NCBI GenBank assembly: GCA_035513175.1
Contig: DATKCN010000318.1
Span: forward strand, 1-12,985
Direction: 5' to 3'
DNA from: DATKCN01 sp035513175
GTDB taxonomy: Bacteria; Chloroflexota; Chloroflexia; Thermomicrobiales; CFX8
Length of the DNA stretch: 12,985 nucleotides
Each line of letters starts with the position of its first letter. Positions within the stretch are counted from its first letter, which is position 1. Of this stretch, positions 1 to 6,253 are shown piece by piece. Under the pieces are notes generated by a model, which was not told the DNA's origin, did not search any database, and saw only the letters and a program-made list of their open reading frames with translations. Made by a program: the position numbers and the translations under genes.

Positions 1-2
1 CG

Positions 3-311
3 ACCAAGGGGCACACGGCGATGGCGCGCTACCTGACCGATGAGCATGGCGTCTCCGCCTGGTGGGCGCAGACAGTCACGAACCGCTACGAGTGGGAGCG
101 CGGCCTCCGGGTAGAGGCCGTCGTGCCTGACGACCTCGCCGTCGCGCTGGAGGCGCAGTCGGAGGCCAGGACTCGCTTCGACGCGCTGGCAACAACCCAC
201 CGTCACGAGTACATCCGTTGGATCAATGACGCCAAGCGGCCGGAGACGCGGGCGCGGCGGGTGGCGGAGACGGTGGCGAACGTGATGAGCGGGCGGACCA
301 AGTGGGAGTGA
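3..311 (+). CDS. YdeI/OmpD-associated (OmdA) family protein, C-terminal part (5' end outside window)
   Basis: The reading frame is already open at base 3 and reads TKGHTA before the first ATG at base 21, so the gene very probably starts outside the window; 102 codons are visible. The first half, GHTAMARYLTDEHGVSAWW followed by AQTVTNRYEWERGLR, looks like the short module found in actinobacterial and Chloroflexi proteins as 'H..iA..l..eHg...WWAQ.VTV.YE..RG.R'. The second half, with FDALATTHRHEYIRWINDAK and then ETRARRVAETV, matches the OmdA-type C-terminal module of YdeI/OmpD-associated 'bacteriocin-protection' proteins, which are cytosolic and of uncertain biochemical role. The ATG at base 21 has no clear Shine-Dalgarno sequence and cuts through the conserved module, which supports an upstream start. 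The stop lies 10 bases from the stop of the convergent TIR gene. Family assignment is from remembered consensus; function is not established. Confidence 0.75.
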   Translation, partial: TKGHTAMARYLTDEHGVSAWWAQTVTNRYEWERGLRVEAVVPDDLAVALEAQSEARTRFDALATTHRHEYIRWINDAKRPETRARRVAETVANVMSGRTKWE

Positions 312-321
312 GTCGTCAGGG

Positions 322-2034
322 TTAGGGATCTGGAGGGGCGACGCTCGACCGGTCGACGGCGAAGACGCGCCACTCGTCAGGCAGACCCGCGAGCGAGCGC
401 GGCTCCCGTTCCTCGAAGCGGATGCCGGAGCCGACCACCAGGTCCTTGACCGTGCTGGTGACGAGGATCTCCCCCGGCGCCGCCATCGTCGATAGCTCCC
501 CGGCGATGTCGAGCGGCAGCCCTCGTGAGGCGCTGCCTCGATCCTCCACCTCGCCAGTATGGAGCGCAGCTCGTGTCGCGTTTCCCGCCGCCGCGCCCGC
601 GTCCAGGATCGCGCTCGCGGCGCGGATCGCTCGCGCGGGACCGTCGAAGGTGGCGGTTAACTCAGTCGCCTTGCCGACCGTCTGCCCCCGGAAGTGATCG
701 AGAATGGCCTTGAATCGCTCCAGCATGTCATGACCGAGCGCGCTGTTTCCGGCGCCAGAAACGACCAGTGCCGTTGCGAGCACCGTCTCGGGCTGCGATT
801 CGTCAAGAAGCGCGGCCACGAACGCCTCGACCTCGTCGAGTATGGCGTCCTGATCCCCGAGAACAGCCACGTGGTCGTCGCCGGGGAGTTCCACGAAGCG
901 CGCGCCGGGTATGTGTTCGGCGAGATAGCGTCCCTCGCCTACCTTGCACGATCGATCGCCAGTGCGGTGTAGAACCAGCGTCGGCACGCGCACAGTTGGC
1001 AGTATGCCGCGCACGTCCATATCATTGGCGAGGCGTGCTAGCGCGACTGCTTCGTTCGGGCTGGCACTAAGGCGAGCGTAGCGCGCTGCCCAGCGACTAT
1101 AATGCGACCCTACCACAGCGCCCGGCGCCATCTGTTCCCAGATTGACTCGTCTCCCCAATGCAGCTGGAAGAGCTCCAGTTCCTGCTGGTTCTCGTCGAG
1201 TGTCCTTCCATGCGGATAACCGGGCGCCTGCATCCCGCACGCGAAGGATCCGTAGAGGATGAGCGCCATCACGTGGGCCGGATAGGTGGAGGCGAACAGC
1301 ACGCTGAGCGGACCGCCCTCGGAGTTGCCCATGACGACAGCCCGCCGCGAACCCGCGGCGTCCATGACGATGCGGAGGTCCTCCATGCGCTGCTCGAGAA
1401 TCGGGACATCCTTCACGCGGTCTGACGCGCCGGTTCCGCGCTTGTCGAAGAGGATCAGGCGGGAGAATGAGGCAAGTCGGCGCAGGTATCGGGCGTGCAG
1501 GGGATGTTCCCAGATGATCTCGATGTTTGACACGAACCCTGGAACCCAGACGAGATCGACCGGTCCGTCGCCGACGACCTGATAGGCGATGTTGACTCCG
1601 TCGCTGTTCGCATAGCGCGTCTCCGGCACGCGTTCGTCGACTGGAGTGACACCAAGCGTCGCCAGCAGCGACATGAGGGCCCTGGATTGGTCGGGACCGC
1701 TTGCGTCGATGAAGTTGATGGAGACGTAGCGGTGCGGAAGGACCGTCGAGATGACCTGCAACAGCAGCAGGCGCTTGTCGTTCTGGATGGCCCAGTCCCA
1801 CTCGTTCTTGACGTTGCGGGACTCGACGGCATCGGGTGACAGGATGCCGATGACGATGTCGGAGCCGGTCAGCCCCTTGTCAATCTCGTCCGGCCAGTAG
1901 GCGCCGACCGGGATGTCGAACAGGTCCATCCACGTCCTGACGCCATGCGCGACGAGATGCTCCCGAACACGCGCAGCGAAGTCGCCGTCGGTGCGTTGAT
2001 ACGAAATGAAAACCTGTTGCTGTTGACTAGTCAT
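322..2034 (-). CDS. TIR domain - alpha/beta hydrolase - degenerate class III cyclase fusion protein
   Basis: A predicted cytosolic signalling or immunity-type protein of 570 residues. Residues 7-115 form a TIR domain (VFISYQRTDGDFAARV, then WMDLFDIPVGAYW, then SPDAVESRNVKNEWDWA). Glu78 in the NEW motif sits where the catalytic Glu of NAD-cleaving TIR domains lies. Residues about 140-412 are an alpha/beta hydrolase with nucleophile Ser238 in GNSEGG, acid Asp360 (HRTGD) and His388 (GDDH). Residues about 417-562 align with class III adenylate/guanylate cyclases (ATFDGPARAIRAA, ALHTGEVEDRG, EILVTSTVKDLVVGSGI). The metal-binding Asp of 'FTDIVGST' is replaced (ALVVSGAGNS), the second Asp region reads GKATELTATF, and the late Asn/Arg motif reads LPLDIAGELS, so this domain is predicted inactive. 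The chosen ATG at 2034 lies just before the TIR strand; ATG at 2070 or TTG at 2094 would add 12 or 20 residues. It lies downstream of the two CNNM genes on the same strand, 117 bases away. Confidence 0.88.
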   Translation of the reverse strand: MTSQQQQVFISYQRTDGDFAARVREHLVAHGVRTWMDLFDIPVGAYWPDEIDKGLTGSDIVIGILSPDAVESRNVKNEWDWAIQNDKRLLLLQVISTVLPHRYVSINFIDASGPDQSRALMSLLATLGVTPVDERVPETRYANSDGVNIAYQVVGDGPVDLVWVPGFVSNIEIIWEHPLHARYLRRLASFSRLILFDKRGTGASDRVKDVPILEQRMEDLRIVMDAAGSRRAVVMGNSEGGPLSVLFASTYPAHVMALILYGSFACGMQAPGYPHGRTLDENQQELELFQLHWGDESIWEQMAPGAVVGSHYSRWAARYARLSASPNEAVALARLANDMDVRGILPTVRVPTLVLHRTGDRSCKVGEGRYLAEHIPGARFVELPGDDHVAVLGDQDAILDEVEAFVAALLDESQPETVLATALVVSGAGNSALGHDMLERFKAILDHFRGQTVGKATELTATFDGPARAIRAASAILDAGAAAGNATRAALHTGEVEDRGSASRGLPLDIAGELSTMAAPGEILVTSTVKDLVVGSGIRFEEREPRSLAGLPDEWRVFAVDRSSVAPPDP

Positions 2035-2151
2035 CTGCCCTGCCCGGTTCCGTCCGTATGCCGGCAGCATAGACGGATTGACCTGGTCCGGCAATAGACG
2101 CGTCCCGTGCGACGCGCGCTCGTAACTCGCGGGGTGCGCCGGCGGATGGGG

Positions 2152-3477
2152 TTAGCCGGAGCCTTCGCCTTCCGATTCGTCAGCAGGCAGGCGCAGCGTG
2201 ACCTGCCGCACGCGCATGCCCTGCATGGTGGCGACGCGCAGCTCGGCGCCGTCCACGACGACGCGATCTCCGACGGCAGGGATGCGCCCCAGCTCCGCCA
2301 TGATCAGCCCGCCGATCGAATCGGCCTCGCGGCCGTCGTCGGAGCCAAGCGAGATGTCAAGCACCGCCTCGACCGTGCTGATTGCAGTCTCTCCCGTGAT
2401 AGCCCACTCACCGGGTCCGGTCTGCTGGATGTCCTGACCACTGCCAATCAGCTCGTGGGCAATGTCCGTCACGGTCAGGATGCCGGCCGTGCCGCCGAAC
2501 TCGTCAACGAGTAGCATCATTGGCTGGCCGGAGCTTGACAGTCGGTGCAGCACCTGTTCGATTGAAGCCTGCTCGGGCACAACCGGCATCGGCTGAATGA
2601 GCCGGACCCAGTTCGTGACAGCGCCCGCGCTGCCGTCTGGCCTGATCTGGATCAGATCCTTGACGTTCAGCATCCCGGCGATGTCGTCGATCGAGTCACG
2701 ATAGACGGGGTAGCGCGTGTAGCCGCGCTGGCGCGCGATTTCAAGCACGGCCGTCACCGGCAGGTCGATGCTCAGCGCGACGACATCCGGTCGCGGCACG
2801 ATCAGATCGCGCGCGGTCATGTCGGAAAAATGCAACGCACGGCGCAGCGCGACCGGGTCGGCGTGCAGCACACCCGCGCGTGCGCTGCTCTGGATCATCG
2901 CGACCAGCTCCTCGGCTGGCAGCACGTGACCGTGATGCTCCGCCTGGGGGTTGAATCCAAGCGCCCGCACGATCAGCGCGCCGGTTCCGTTCAGGACGAC
3001 CACGAGCGGGTGGAAGACGCGCGCGCAGATCTCGACCGGCAGCGCGACGAGCGGCGCGACCGTGCGCGGCTGCCGTAGAGCGATGGTCTTGGGCATCAGC
3101 TCGCCAGCGATCATCTGCACGCCGATGACCAGCGCGAAGGCGATGGCGAAGGAGACTGCTCCGACGGCGCCCGGAAACAGCCCGATCGCGTCCACCGGGA
3201 CGCGCATCAGGTCTGCGATGACTGGCTGCCCGATCCAGCCAACAGCCAGGCTGGTCACGGTGATGCCGAGCTGGTCGACGGCGATGTAGTGGTCGAGCTT
3301 GCGCGCCATTCGACCGACGAGGCGGCCAATACGGGACCCGCTCGCCTCGAAGCGCCGGATGTCGGCCTGCTTGAGCACGACGTAGGCGAACTCGTGAAAC
3401 ACAAACAGCCCGTTCGCAGCGACCAGCAGCGCTGTGGCGAGCAGAATCCCGATTGTCGCCAGTGTCTCACCGCTCAT
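2152..3477 (-). CDS. CNNM/CBS/CorC-HlyC domain membrane protein (paralogue A)
   Basis: A 441-residue inner-membrane protein of the hemolysin C/CorC/CNNM family, whose members are implicated in Mg2+ or other cation efflux. In order: a first membrane helix at about residues 6-28; the DUF21/CNNM core with DQLGITVTSLAVGWIGQPVI (69-88); further helices near 103-123 and 141-165, with GELMPKTIAL between them; a CBS pair at 222-280 and 295-346 (TRYPVYRDSIDDIAGMLNV; LLVDEFGGTAGILTVTDI); and a CorC_HlyC domain at 357-430 (GGLIMAELGRIPAVGD). The usual 'AAEFA' of the first helix reads FHEFA, which is a departure from the family. The ATG at 3477 lies inside the end of the upstream gene (11-base overlap, ATGAGCGGTGA), suggesting translational coupling; an ATG at 3510 would add 11 Thr/Arg-rich residues. 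The stop TAA lies in the loop of a short 5-bp hairpin (CCGGC/GCCGG). Confidence 0.92.
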   Translation of the reverse strand: MSGETLATIGILLATALLVAANGLFVFHEFAYVVLKQADIRRFEASGSRIGRLVGRMARKLDHYIAVDQLGITVTSLAVGWIGQPVIADLMRVPVDAIGLFPGAVGAVSFAIAFALVIGVQMIAGELMPKTIALRQPRTVAPLVALPVEICARVFHPLVVVLNGTGALIVRALGFNPQAEHHGHVLPAEELVAMIQSSARAGVLHADPVALRRALHFSDMTARDLIVPRPDVVALSIDLPVTAVLEIARQRGYTRYPVYRDSIDDIAGMLNVKDLIQIRPDGSAGAVTNWVRLIQPMPVVPEQASIEQVLHRLSSSGQPMMLLVDEFGGTAGILTVTDIAHELIGSGQDIQQTGPGEWAITGETAISTVEAVLDISLGSDDGREADSIGGLIMAELGRIPAVGDRVVVDGAELRVATMQGMRVRQVTLRLPADESEGEGSG

Positions 3478-4810
3478 GTGCGTCGCCGTCCGCGTCCGCG
3501 TCGTCGTCATGTCGTGGCGTGAATGTCACCAGGTCAACGCGCATGTTGTCCATCGACTCGACCCGCGCGGTGTAACGGTCCACGACGACCGTGTCCCCGA
3601 CCTCAGGCACGCGTCCAAGCAGGTCCATGATCATGCCGCCGAGCGTGCGGGACGTGACCTCCGGCAGCTCGATCTCCAGATCCCGCTCCAGTTCGACCAG
3701 ATGCGTGAGTCCAGACACGGTCACGCTGTCGTGTGGGCCGAAGCGCACGCTGTCGCGCGGTTCCTCGAACTCGTCGGGGAGATCGTGGGCGAGAAAGTCA
3801 ATGATGTCGAACAGCGTGAGGATTCCGGCAGTCCCGCCATACTCGTCGACCAGCACCGCCAGCGAGTTGCCGTCAGTGCGCAGCTCGCTCAACGCTCGCT
3901 CGACGGTTGTGGAATCTGGCAGGAGCACTGCCGGGCCAATGTGGGCGCGCCAGTCGCCAGGCTCCGTCGCCAGCGCGAAGACCGACTGCTTGGCGTCCAG
4001 CACGCCTACGATGTCATCGAGCGACTCGCGATAGACAGGATAGCGGGTGAAGCGGTGCGCCGCGAATGTGCGGACGATATCGTCGAGCGTGGCGTCGACG
4101 GGGATGCCAGCGGACTCGCTGCGCGGCGTCATCAGATCGCGGACAGACAGCGTTGCCAGCCGCAACGTGTTGCGGCTCAGATCGAGCTCCCGCCTGCTGA
4201 TCAGGCCGGCCGACGCGCTCGACTCCAGCGTCCAGGCCAGGTCCTCGGCGCGCAGCAGTTCGTCCCCGATCGGGCGCATGCTCATGCCGAGCAGGCGCAG
4301 CAGCCCGTTGCCGGTCGAGTTCAGCAGCCAGATCGCGGGCCGAAAGATGAAGACGAACACCTCCATCGGGATCGCCAGCCAGAGCGACGTGCTGTCCGGC
4401 CGCTGCAACGCGATCGACTTGGGCACGAACTCGCCCAGCACGATATGCAGCGCGGTGACGAACAGGAACGCGATCGCGATGGCGACGGTGTGCGCGATGG
4501 CAGGAGCGAACGAACCGACGACGCTCACGATGGGCGGCTCGATCAACCCGGCAATGACCGGCTCGCCCAGAAAGCCGAGCGCAACACTGGCCATGGTGAT
4601 GCCAAGCTGCGACGCGGCCACGTAGAAGTCCAGGTTCTTCAGCGCGTTGAGGACGGTCCCGGCGCGCGCGTTCCCCTCGTTCTCGAGATGTTGCATCTGG
4701 GTGCGGCGCACGGTGACGTATGCGAATTCGGCCGCCACGAAGATCGCGTTCAGCGCAAGCAACGCCGCGACCAGCAGCAATCCAGGAATTACAGGGACGT
4801 TGTCACCCAC
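3467..4810 (-). CDS. CNNM/CBS/CorC-HlyC domain membrane protein (paralogue B)
   Basis: A 447-residue member of the same family and the first gene of the tandem pair. It has membrane helices at about 8-28, 100-125 and 140-165, and a canonical AAEFAYVTVRR motif (26-36). The CNNM core contains ASQLGITMASVALGFLGEPV (66-85) and GEFVPKSIAL (126-135). The CBS pair spans 224-280 and 293-345 (TRYPVYRESLDDIVGVLDA; VLVDEYGGTAGILTLFDI). The CorC_HlyC domain spans 355-431 (GGMIMDLLGRVPEVGDTVV). The C-terminus is very acidic and His-rich (RHDDDADADGDAHER). It starts at a GTG (4810) with only a distant purine-rich stretch (AAAGGG) upstream, so the start is less certain than the gene. The pair may form a hetero-oligomer, since CNNM proteins are known dimers; that is inference from gene order. 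Confidence 0.92.
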   Translation of the reverse strand: MGDNVPVIPGLLLVAALLALNAIFVAAEFAYVTVRRTQMQHLENEGNARAGTVLNALKNLDFYVAASQLGITMASVALGFLGEPVIAGLIEPPIVSVVGSFAPAIAHTVAIAIAFLFVTALHIVLGEFVPKSIALQRPDSTSLWLAIPMEVFVFIFRPAIWLLNSTGNGLLRLLGMSMRPIGDELLRAEDLAWTLESSASAGLISRRELDLSRNTLRLATLSVRDLMTPRSESAGIPVDATLDDIVRTFAAHRFTRYPVYRESLDDIVGVLDAKQSVFALATEPGDWRAHIGPAVLLPDSTTVERALSELRTDGNSLAVLVDEYGGTAGILTLFDIIDFLAHDLPDEFEEPRDSVRFGPHDSVTVSGLTHLVELERDLEIELPEVTSRTLGGMIMDLLGRVPEVGDTVVVDRYTARVESMDNMRVDLVTFTPRHDDDADADGDAHER

Positions 4811-5072
4811 GGGCGGGCCGGATCCCTTTCACGACCGATCGGCTGCCAGCCACCGCCAGGCGACGACCGTCGCCCGCACGGCACGGAGTATGGAGGCATC
4901 AGATGACGATAAGATGACGGACGTGTCCGGCGCCACTCGCGTTAGCAATTCCAGATTCTCATCGACCGAATGGTATCGGCTCTGTCATTCGCGGGCGATC
5001 ACGACGTGCCGAGCGCAGGCAGGCCCAGCGCGTCCTCGTCCGCGTCGTGGCGCATTGTTCGAGCCAGTCGGT
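4811..5072. other. 262-base intergenic region between two minus-strand genes
   Basis: No coding frame here has a credible start, ribosome site or recognisable protein. It should hold the promoter of the CNNM pair (reading leftwards), but no convincing -35/-10 pair was found. The only visible structure is a short direct repeat, GATGACGATAA followed by GATGACGGAC, near 4900-4920, and the hairpin over the stop of the next gene at the right edge. Confidence 0.5.
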
Positions 5073-5084
5073 TCAGGGACTGGC
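5063..5084 (-). terminator. Hairpin over the stop codon of the small membrane protein gene
   Basis: GCCAGTC (5063-5069) and GACTGGC (5078-5084) form a perfect 7-bp stem with an 8-base loop, and the TGA stop (5075-5073 on the minus strand) lies in that loop. No T run follows on the minus strand, so this is at best a weak or factor-dependent terminator or an mRNA end-stabilising structure. Confidence 0.35.
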
Positions 5085-5417
5085 GAGCAGCACGATGACG
5101 GCGGTCAGCGGTGGGATGAGGTTGGTGAACGCGGCGACGCTGCCGCGCCCCGCGCGATACTCCGTCGCCGTGCCGCTCGTCTCACGGCCCATCAGCTCGA
5201 TCATGGCGCTCCGAAAATCGTACCCCGCGCCGACCCCGGCCGGATAGACGCCGGGCCGGGTCAGCAGCACGAGGATAATGAGCGCCCCCAGCGCCAGCAG
5301 CATGAGCGCCAGCGACTGCCAGGCGGTGTCCATCAGCGCGCCCAGCGTCAATGCCAGCACGATCGCCAGCGCCGTGACCACGATCCCGAGCGCGAAATGC
5401 CGATTGATCCAGTTCAT
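5073..5417 (-). CDS. Small hypothetical membrane protein
   Basis: A 114-residue protein that I do not recognise. Two strongly hydrophobic segments lie at about residues 9-28 (LGIVVTALAIVLALTLGALM) and 34-53 (WQSLALMLLALGALIILVLL). A third, weaker one is at the C-terminus (about 99-112, NLIPPLTAVIVLLA). Between them is a soluble stretch of about 45 residues (GVYPAGVGAGYDFRSAMIEL onwards). The ATG at 5417 was chosen because GGAG lies about 9 bases upstream (GGAACGGAGTGATGGC before the ATG) and the hydrophobic protein begins there. The frame stays open upstream to 5804, but that extension runs antisense through the tRNA and T-box and has no membrane-like or family-like content, so it is rejected. 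It is divergent from the leuS leader; any promoter would lie in 5420-5500. Confidence 0.7.
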   Translation of the reverse strand: MNWINRHFALGIVVTALAIVLALTLGALMDTAWQSLALMLLALGALIILVLLTRPGVYPAGVGAGYDFRSAMIELMGRETSGTATEYRAGRGSVAAFTNLIPPLTAVIVLLASP

Positions 5418-5471
5418 GCCATCACTCCGTTCCTGCGAAACAATTGCCGCACGTCGGATGCCGCTTTGCAA

Positions 5472-5500
5472 TTGACGGCGCCCCGACCCTTTGATATCGT
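5472..5500 (+). promoter_or_regulatory. Candidate sigma-70 type promoter of the tRNA-Ala/leuS leader transcript
   Basis: TTGACG (5472-5477, 5 of 6 to TTGACA) is followed after 17 bases by TATCGT (5495-5500, 4 of 6 to TATAAT). Transcription would start near 5507, about 40 bases before T-box Stem I. It is the best promoter-like pair upstream of the leader, and I saw no comparable one between Stem I and the tRNA. Confidence 0.5.
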
Positions 5501-5510
5501 TAGGCGCGCA

Positions 5511-5529
5511 AGACGACCACGCGTCGTCT
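5511..5529 (+). other. 7-bp hairpin at the 5' end of the leuS leader RNA
   Basis: AGACGAC (5511-5517) pairs perfectly with GTCGTCT (5523-5529) around a 5-base loop and is followed by the AT-rich GATTTATT. It would be the first structure in the RNA if transcription begins near 5507. It could protect the 5' end or act as a weak terminator for transcription entering from the left; the sequence does not decide between these. Confidence 0.4.
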
Positions 5530-5714
5530 GATTTATTGTGGCATTGAACGGGAGTAGTAGACCCAGCCAGCGAGCCGCCGGGTGGTGCGAGGCGGCAGAG
5601 TGGTCGAACTCGCCCAGGAGCCGTGGTTGTGAACGTGTCGAAGGGCGCTAGCAGCCGCCGGGTCGCCTCCGATAACGGGCCTGCCAAGCGGACCGGAGCC
5701 ATCGCGCGCAACGC

Positions 5715-5787
5715 GGGGCTGTAGCTCATCCGGGAGAGCGCAACACTGGCAGTGTTGAGGTACGGGGTTCGAGTCCCCGCAGCTCCA
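5715..5787 (+). tRNA. tRNA-Ala (anticodon GGC), nested in the leuS T-box leader
   Basis: A complete 73-base cloverleaf. The acceptor stem is GGGGCTG/CAGCTCC and includes the G3-U70 wobble that identifies alanine tRNAs, with discriminator A73. The D arm is GCTC/GAGC around ATCCGGGA. The anticodon stem is CAACA/TGTTG around loop CTGGCAG, giving anticodon GGC (reads GCC/GCU). The variable loop is AGGTA, and the T arm is CGGGG/CCCCG around TTCGAGT. CCA is not encoded (ACCG follows the acceptor stem), so it must be added after processing. All positions fit a functional tRNA rather than a decayed copy. It lies upstream of the attenuator terminator, so it would be transcribed whether or not leuS is expressed. 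Confidence 0.96.
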
Positions 5788-5833
5788 CCGACGAGCGCGA
5801 TCATCCGGTCAAGCAGGGTGGTACCGCGGAAGC

Positions 5834-5868
5834 AAGCCTTTCGTCCCTGAGGGGGCGGGAGGCTTTTT
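5834..5868 (+). terminator. Rho-independent attenuator terminator of the leuS T-box
   Basis: AAGCCT (5834-5839) pairs with AGGCTT (5860-5865), and the stem continues inwards through TTCGTCCC with GGGGCGGG, including several G-U pairs, to about 14-15 bp. A run of five T follows at 5864-5868. The left arm contains the antiterminator strand CGTCCCT (5842-5848), so the terminator and antiterminator are mutually exclusive. Confidence 0.92.
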
Positions 5869-5911
5869 CGTTAAGGGACGAGGGATGAGGGCCGGCGGGC
5901 CGAGGGTTGGT

Positions 5912-5946
5912 AACGCGTAACGTGTGACGCGCAACGCGTAGCGCGG
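5912..5946 (+). repeat. Degenerate 7-bp tandem repeat (about 5 units)
   Basis: Consecutive units read AACGCGT, AACGTGT, GACGCGC, AACGCGT and AGCGCGG. The first and fourth are identical and the others differ by one to three bases. The function is unknown; similar short-unit arrays occur between genes and can expand or shrink by slippage. Confidence 0.65.
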
Positions 5947-6011
5947 AGGTCGAGGGAGTAACGTGACGATCTGGCGCCGCATGCACAGCCGAGGCGTGAG
6001 CGAGTCCCGTA

Positions 6012-6124
6012 GGGGCGCATGGCAATGCGCCCGGCTGTATACCCAACCGGCTCGATCGCCACAATTGGCTGGCGCTCCCGTTCGAGCGCTGCGTCATCCA
6101 TCCGGGCGCATTGGCATGCGCCCC
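6012..6124. repeat. Pair of inverted REP-like palindromes
   Basis: Copy 1 is GGGCGCAT (6013-6020), GGCA, ATGCGCCC (6025-6032). Copy 2 is GGGCGCAT (6104-6111), TGGC, ATGCGCCC (6116-6123). Each is a perfect 8-bp hairpin with a 4-base loop. With their flanking bases the two copies are near-exact reverse complements of each other, separated by 71 bases. This resembles an intergenic palindromic repeat (REP/BIME-like) or a small non-autonomous element; no coding part or target duplication was found. Confidence 0.65.
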
Positions 6125-6253
6125 GACGGCGCCTCCGCCAGGTTGCGGCGAACTCTCTCCCTTCCGGGGCCGTCCGGGCGAGGCGCCTGAGACGGCTGGG
6201 TGCGAGTTCCTTCGCTGACGAACGATGCCTTTCAGTGACGAGAGGGTACAAAC

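Larger units (their letters stand above)
5545..5869 (+). promoter_or_regulatory. T-box riboswitch (transcription attenuator), leucine specifier, upstream of leuS
   Basis: This leader RNA senses uncharged tRNA-Leu and then permits transcription of leuS. Stem I: GACC (5560-5563) pairs with GGTC (5602-5605) above an internal loop with AGTA (5556-5559) opposite GAA (5606-5608), the known loop-E pair of T-boxes. The specifier CTC (Leu) follows at 5609-5611. The distal end has AGCGAG (5569-5574), a CCGCC/GGCGG helix and GGTGGTGCGAG. Further helices are GGCG/CGCC (5644/5664), CTCCG/CGGAG (5667/5694) and ATCGCGC/GCGCGAT (5701-5707/5795-5801, Stem III position). The T-box AGGGTGGTACCGCGG is at 5815-5829. 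Its bulge TGGT matches ACCA of a tRNA with A73, as tRNA-Leu has. The antiterminator partner CGTCCCT is at 5842-5848 and also forms part of the terminator. The specifier agrees with the downstream gene. A tRNA-Ala gene sits within the Stem III loop, which makes the element about 75 bases longer than it would otherwise be. Confidence 0.93.
5870..6253. other. Long untranslated stretch between the T-box terminator and leuS
   Basis: About 380 bases without a credible gene. It contains 7-bp tandem repeats (5912-5946) and an inverted pair of palindromes (6012-6124). The leuS ribosome site AGAGGG is at 6241-6246, seven bases before the ATG. Open frames across it are Arg/Ala-rich and lack ribosome sites. 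A second promoter for leuS downstream of the attenuator was looked for and none was convincing. Confidence 0.6.

Noticed and set aside
3434..4906. 490-codon open frame on the plus strand
   Set aside because: It is antisense to the two CNNM genes, whose domains are unmistakable, and it has Arg/Gln/His-rich shadow composition.
5418..5804. Upstream extension of the small membrane protein frame to a 243-residue ORF
   Set aside because: The extension runs antisense through the tRNA and T-box and lacks protein-like content. The ATG at 5417 has a good ribosome site.
6012..6124. The palindrome pair as a CRISPR array or insertion sequence
   Set aside because: There are only two copies, in inverted orientation, with no regular spacers, transposase or target duplication.
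5963..6190. 75-codon ORF in the leuS leader as a possible leader peptide
   Set aside because: It crosses the palindromic repeats, has no ribosome site and no run of Leu codons. Leucine control is already explained by the T-box.
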